From the NCBI GenBank assembly GCA_002085155.1, contig NASX01000003.1, positions 36,808 to 100,807 of the forward strand: a stretch of DNA of 64,000 nucleotides. Direction: 5' to 3'. The stretch is from Sorangiineae bacterium NIC37A_2 (GTDB taxonomy: Bacteria; Myxococcota_A; Polyangia; Polyangiales; Polyangiaceae). Each line of letters begins with the position of its first letter. The stretch's first letter is position 1. A model generated the notes under the pieces. That model worked only from the letters and a program-made list of their open reading frames with translations. It made no database searches and was not told the DNA's origin. Of this stretch, positions 62,837 to 64,000 are shown in pieces. A program made the position numbers and the translations under genes.

Positions 62837-63865
62837 TCAGGGGTGCTTGCGGGGCGGCTCGCCGGGGCCCGAATAGTCGACCCAATAAGCGGAGCCTTCC
62901 CTCACATCGAGGTGCACGAAGCTCGAGTTCGGATAGTAGCCGACCCCGACGTTCGGCAGCGTCCGCAAGTAATCCCTGAGCGCCTCGTTCGGAACGCCCG
63001 GGATGCTGAAGTCGAGAGCCCGCCCGTGTTTGTGCTTCGAATCTGCGACCCAGCTCTGGGTGCGATAGCCGCTCACGATGCGGATCTTTCGTCCTCCAAA
63101 CGCATCGCTCACATGCGCCAGAAGGCGAATCAGCCGCTCGTCGATGTTCGGCCCGTCACCTCCGCCGCCCATGAACGCGTTGATCTTCGAGTTCGCCTTG
63201 GGCAAGACTTCTCCCTTCGGCCCAATCACGAATCCGGACCACTCCTGCTGGTAGCGGAACAGGCTGATGTAGCCCTTTTTCCAGGGCTTCTTCAGGTACG
63301 CGCGGTAGCGATGACCGGCGCCGTTCGGATCGGTGTTCTGATCGAGAAGTCCCGACAGACGCGCCTTGCGGGCGATGCTGCCGTCGCGATCCGCTTTGTC
63401 AGGGATCACCACAATCTGGCCAATATCGAGGGGCGCTTTCTCATTCAGACCGCTAGCTCTGCAGATCGCTGAGATGGTGACGCCGTAGCGACGGGAGATC
63501 GCCGTGAGCGTGTGGCCTTTCTGAACGATGTGGAGACGGGGCGGCCCGACAATCGGCGGGGGCGCCTCCTTCGCCGGACTCTTCGGAGCCTCGGCTTTGC
63601 CCGGCTTCGGGTTCCCTTGCGCGCTCGCCGCGGTCCCTTTCTTCTTCGACGACTTCTCGGGGATCACCAAGCGCTGGCCCGGCTTGATCGGGGCCGTTTT
63701 CTTGATTCCGTTCGCAGCGCAAAGTTCATCTACCGTTACATTGTAACGTTTGGCGATCGAGCCAAGGCGCTGCCCTGCGTACACCACATGGGTTTGCTGG
63801 GCCGCTGCGCCGCCAGCGACAGTGCCCAAGAGCACGCAAGAGAGGAGGAGCCACCGCAATTTCAT
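62837..63865 (-). CDS. LysM-domain protein with DUF882/YcbK-like peptidase domain
   Basis: With the ATG at 63865 the product is 342 residues with a signal peptide (LLLSCVLLGTVAGGAAA). Two LysM repeats bind peptidoglycan: THVVYAGQRLGSIAKRYNVT and LHIVQKGHTLTAISRRYGVT, separated by a Lys/Pro/Ala linker. The C-terminal M15-like domain (about 245-335) has IRIVSGYRTQSW, HKHGRALDFSIPG and SSFVHLDVR, with the His/Asp/His zinc ligands. Such proteins are cell wall D,D-carboxypeptidase- or endopeptidase-like (MepK/YcbK). The frame extends to 63913 in front of the signal. Confidence 0.88.
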   Translation of the reverse strand: MKLRWLLLSCVLLGTVAGGAAAQQTHVVYAGQRLGSIAKRYNVTVDELCAANGIKKTAPIKPGQRLVIPEKSSKKKGTAASAQGNPKPGKAEAPKSPAKEAPPPIVGPPRLHIVQKGHTLTAISRRYGVTISAICRASGLNEKAPLDIGQIVVIPDKADRDGSIARKARLSGLLDQNTDPNGAGHRYRAYLKKPWKKGYISLFRYQQEWSGFVIGPKGEVLPKANSKINAFMGGGGDGPNIDERLIRLLAHVSDAFGGRKIRIVSGYRTQSWVADSKHKHGRALDFSIPGVPNEALRDYLRTLPNVGVGYYPNSSFVHLDVREGSAYWVDYSGPGEPPRKHP

Positions 63866-63913
63866 GGGAATCGAAATGCTACTTCGAATTTGCTCGGAAA
63901 ATTCCCGCGCCAT

Positions 63914-64000
63914 CCAGAAGTTCCTGCCGATTTTGCCTAGAAATTGGCCCAGATCGCAAGAGCCTGCTACCCGCTGGGATTCAAGTGGCAGACGAGCTTA
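63914..64000. other. Right window edge, no gene seen
   Basis: The last about 90 bp lie upstream of the LysM/DUF882 gene. I see no start of another gene or RNA here. Confidence 0.5.

Noticed and set aside
1-64000. tRNA or rRNA genes, transposases, prophage, defence island
   Set aside because: None was recognised on either strand by eye; a covariance-model search would be needed to exclude a small RNA gene.

Overview
The window reads as GC-rich chromosomal DNA from a diderm (Gram-negative) bacterium, most likely a myxobacterium-type deltaproteobacterium (Myxococcota). That rests on the gene mix: a TamA/TamB pair and a second Omp85 protein, about ten lipoproteins with clear lipoboxes, a VWA surface lipoprotein with many cysteines, a PATAN/DUF4388-like protein, a HARE-HTH protein, and a 57-residue protein of a type I recall from myxobacteria. 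The order or family cannot be fixed from the sequence alone. I see no tRNA, rRNA, CRISPR array, transposase or phage gene. Genes are tightly packed, with many ATGA/TAATG/GTGA overlaps.

Layout. 1-4.2 kb (minus strand): start of a division and cell wall cluster, mraZ-rsmH-ftsL-ftsI-murE (murE cut by the window edge), with MraZ-type box repeats just upstream of mraZ. 4.4-5.9 kb: rsmE and a metallophosphoesterase. 6-13.8 kb: a lipoprotein, then tamA and tamB. 13.8-18.3 kb: methyltransferase, small membrane protein, orphan OmpR-type regulator, large VWA lipoprotein. 18.4-25.1 kb: uvrC, vanW-family gene, tetR, holB, thiE. 25.2-33.7 kb: lipoproteins, a TPR lipoprotein-SpoVR-DUF444 operon, and a divergent ACT-DHH-GDPD operon. 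32.8-35.3 kb: DUF4292-like lipoprotein and a HARE-HTH/Mrr-like protein. 35.5-42.9 kb: murB with an N-terminal extension, two small lipoproteins, a PATAN/TPR protein, an ABC-F ATPase, recN. 42.9-48.1 kb: a tandem-repeat secreted protein, two fatty acid desaturases flanking a retropepsin-like protein and TatD, then a Sua5-type synthase. 48.2-56.1 kb: mutS behind two very large lipoproteins, and a 57-aa protein. 56.4-64 kb: DUF4350-MoxR with a convergent DUF58 gene, an Omp85 barrel, a lipoprotein, and a LysM/DUF882 peptidase-like protein.

Functional themes. The envelope dominates: peptidoglycan synthesis (murE, ftsI, murB, LysM/DUF882, VanW), outer-membrane assembly (TamA/TamB, second Omp85), lipoproteins and membrane lipid desaturation. 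Information-processing genes (rsmH, rsmE, uvrC, mutS, recN, holB, sua5, ABC-F) are interspersed. SpoVR plus DUF444 is the core of a conserved stress/sporulation module whose usual kinase partner (PrkA/YeaG) is not in the window.

The least explained items are the Cys-containing 17-residue tandem-repeat protein, a 34-bp perfect palindrome inside recN, the MurB fusion, a HARE-HTH protein with an apparently dead nuclease domain, 38-bp terminator-like direct repeats near 55.7 kb, and a 71-bp tandem duplication across the mutS stop codon. I did not find one clearly new multi-gene defence or mobile system.
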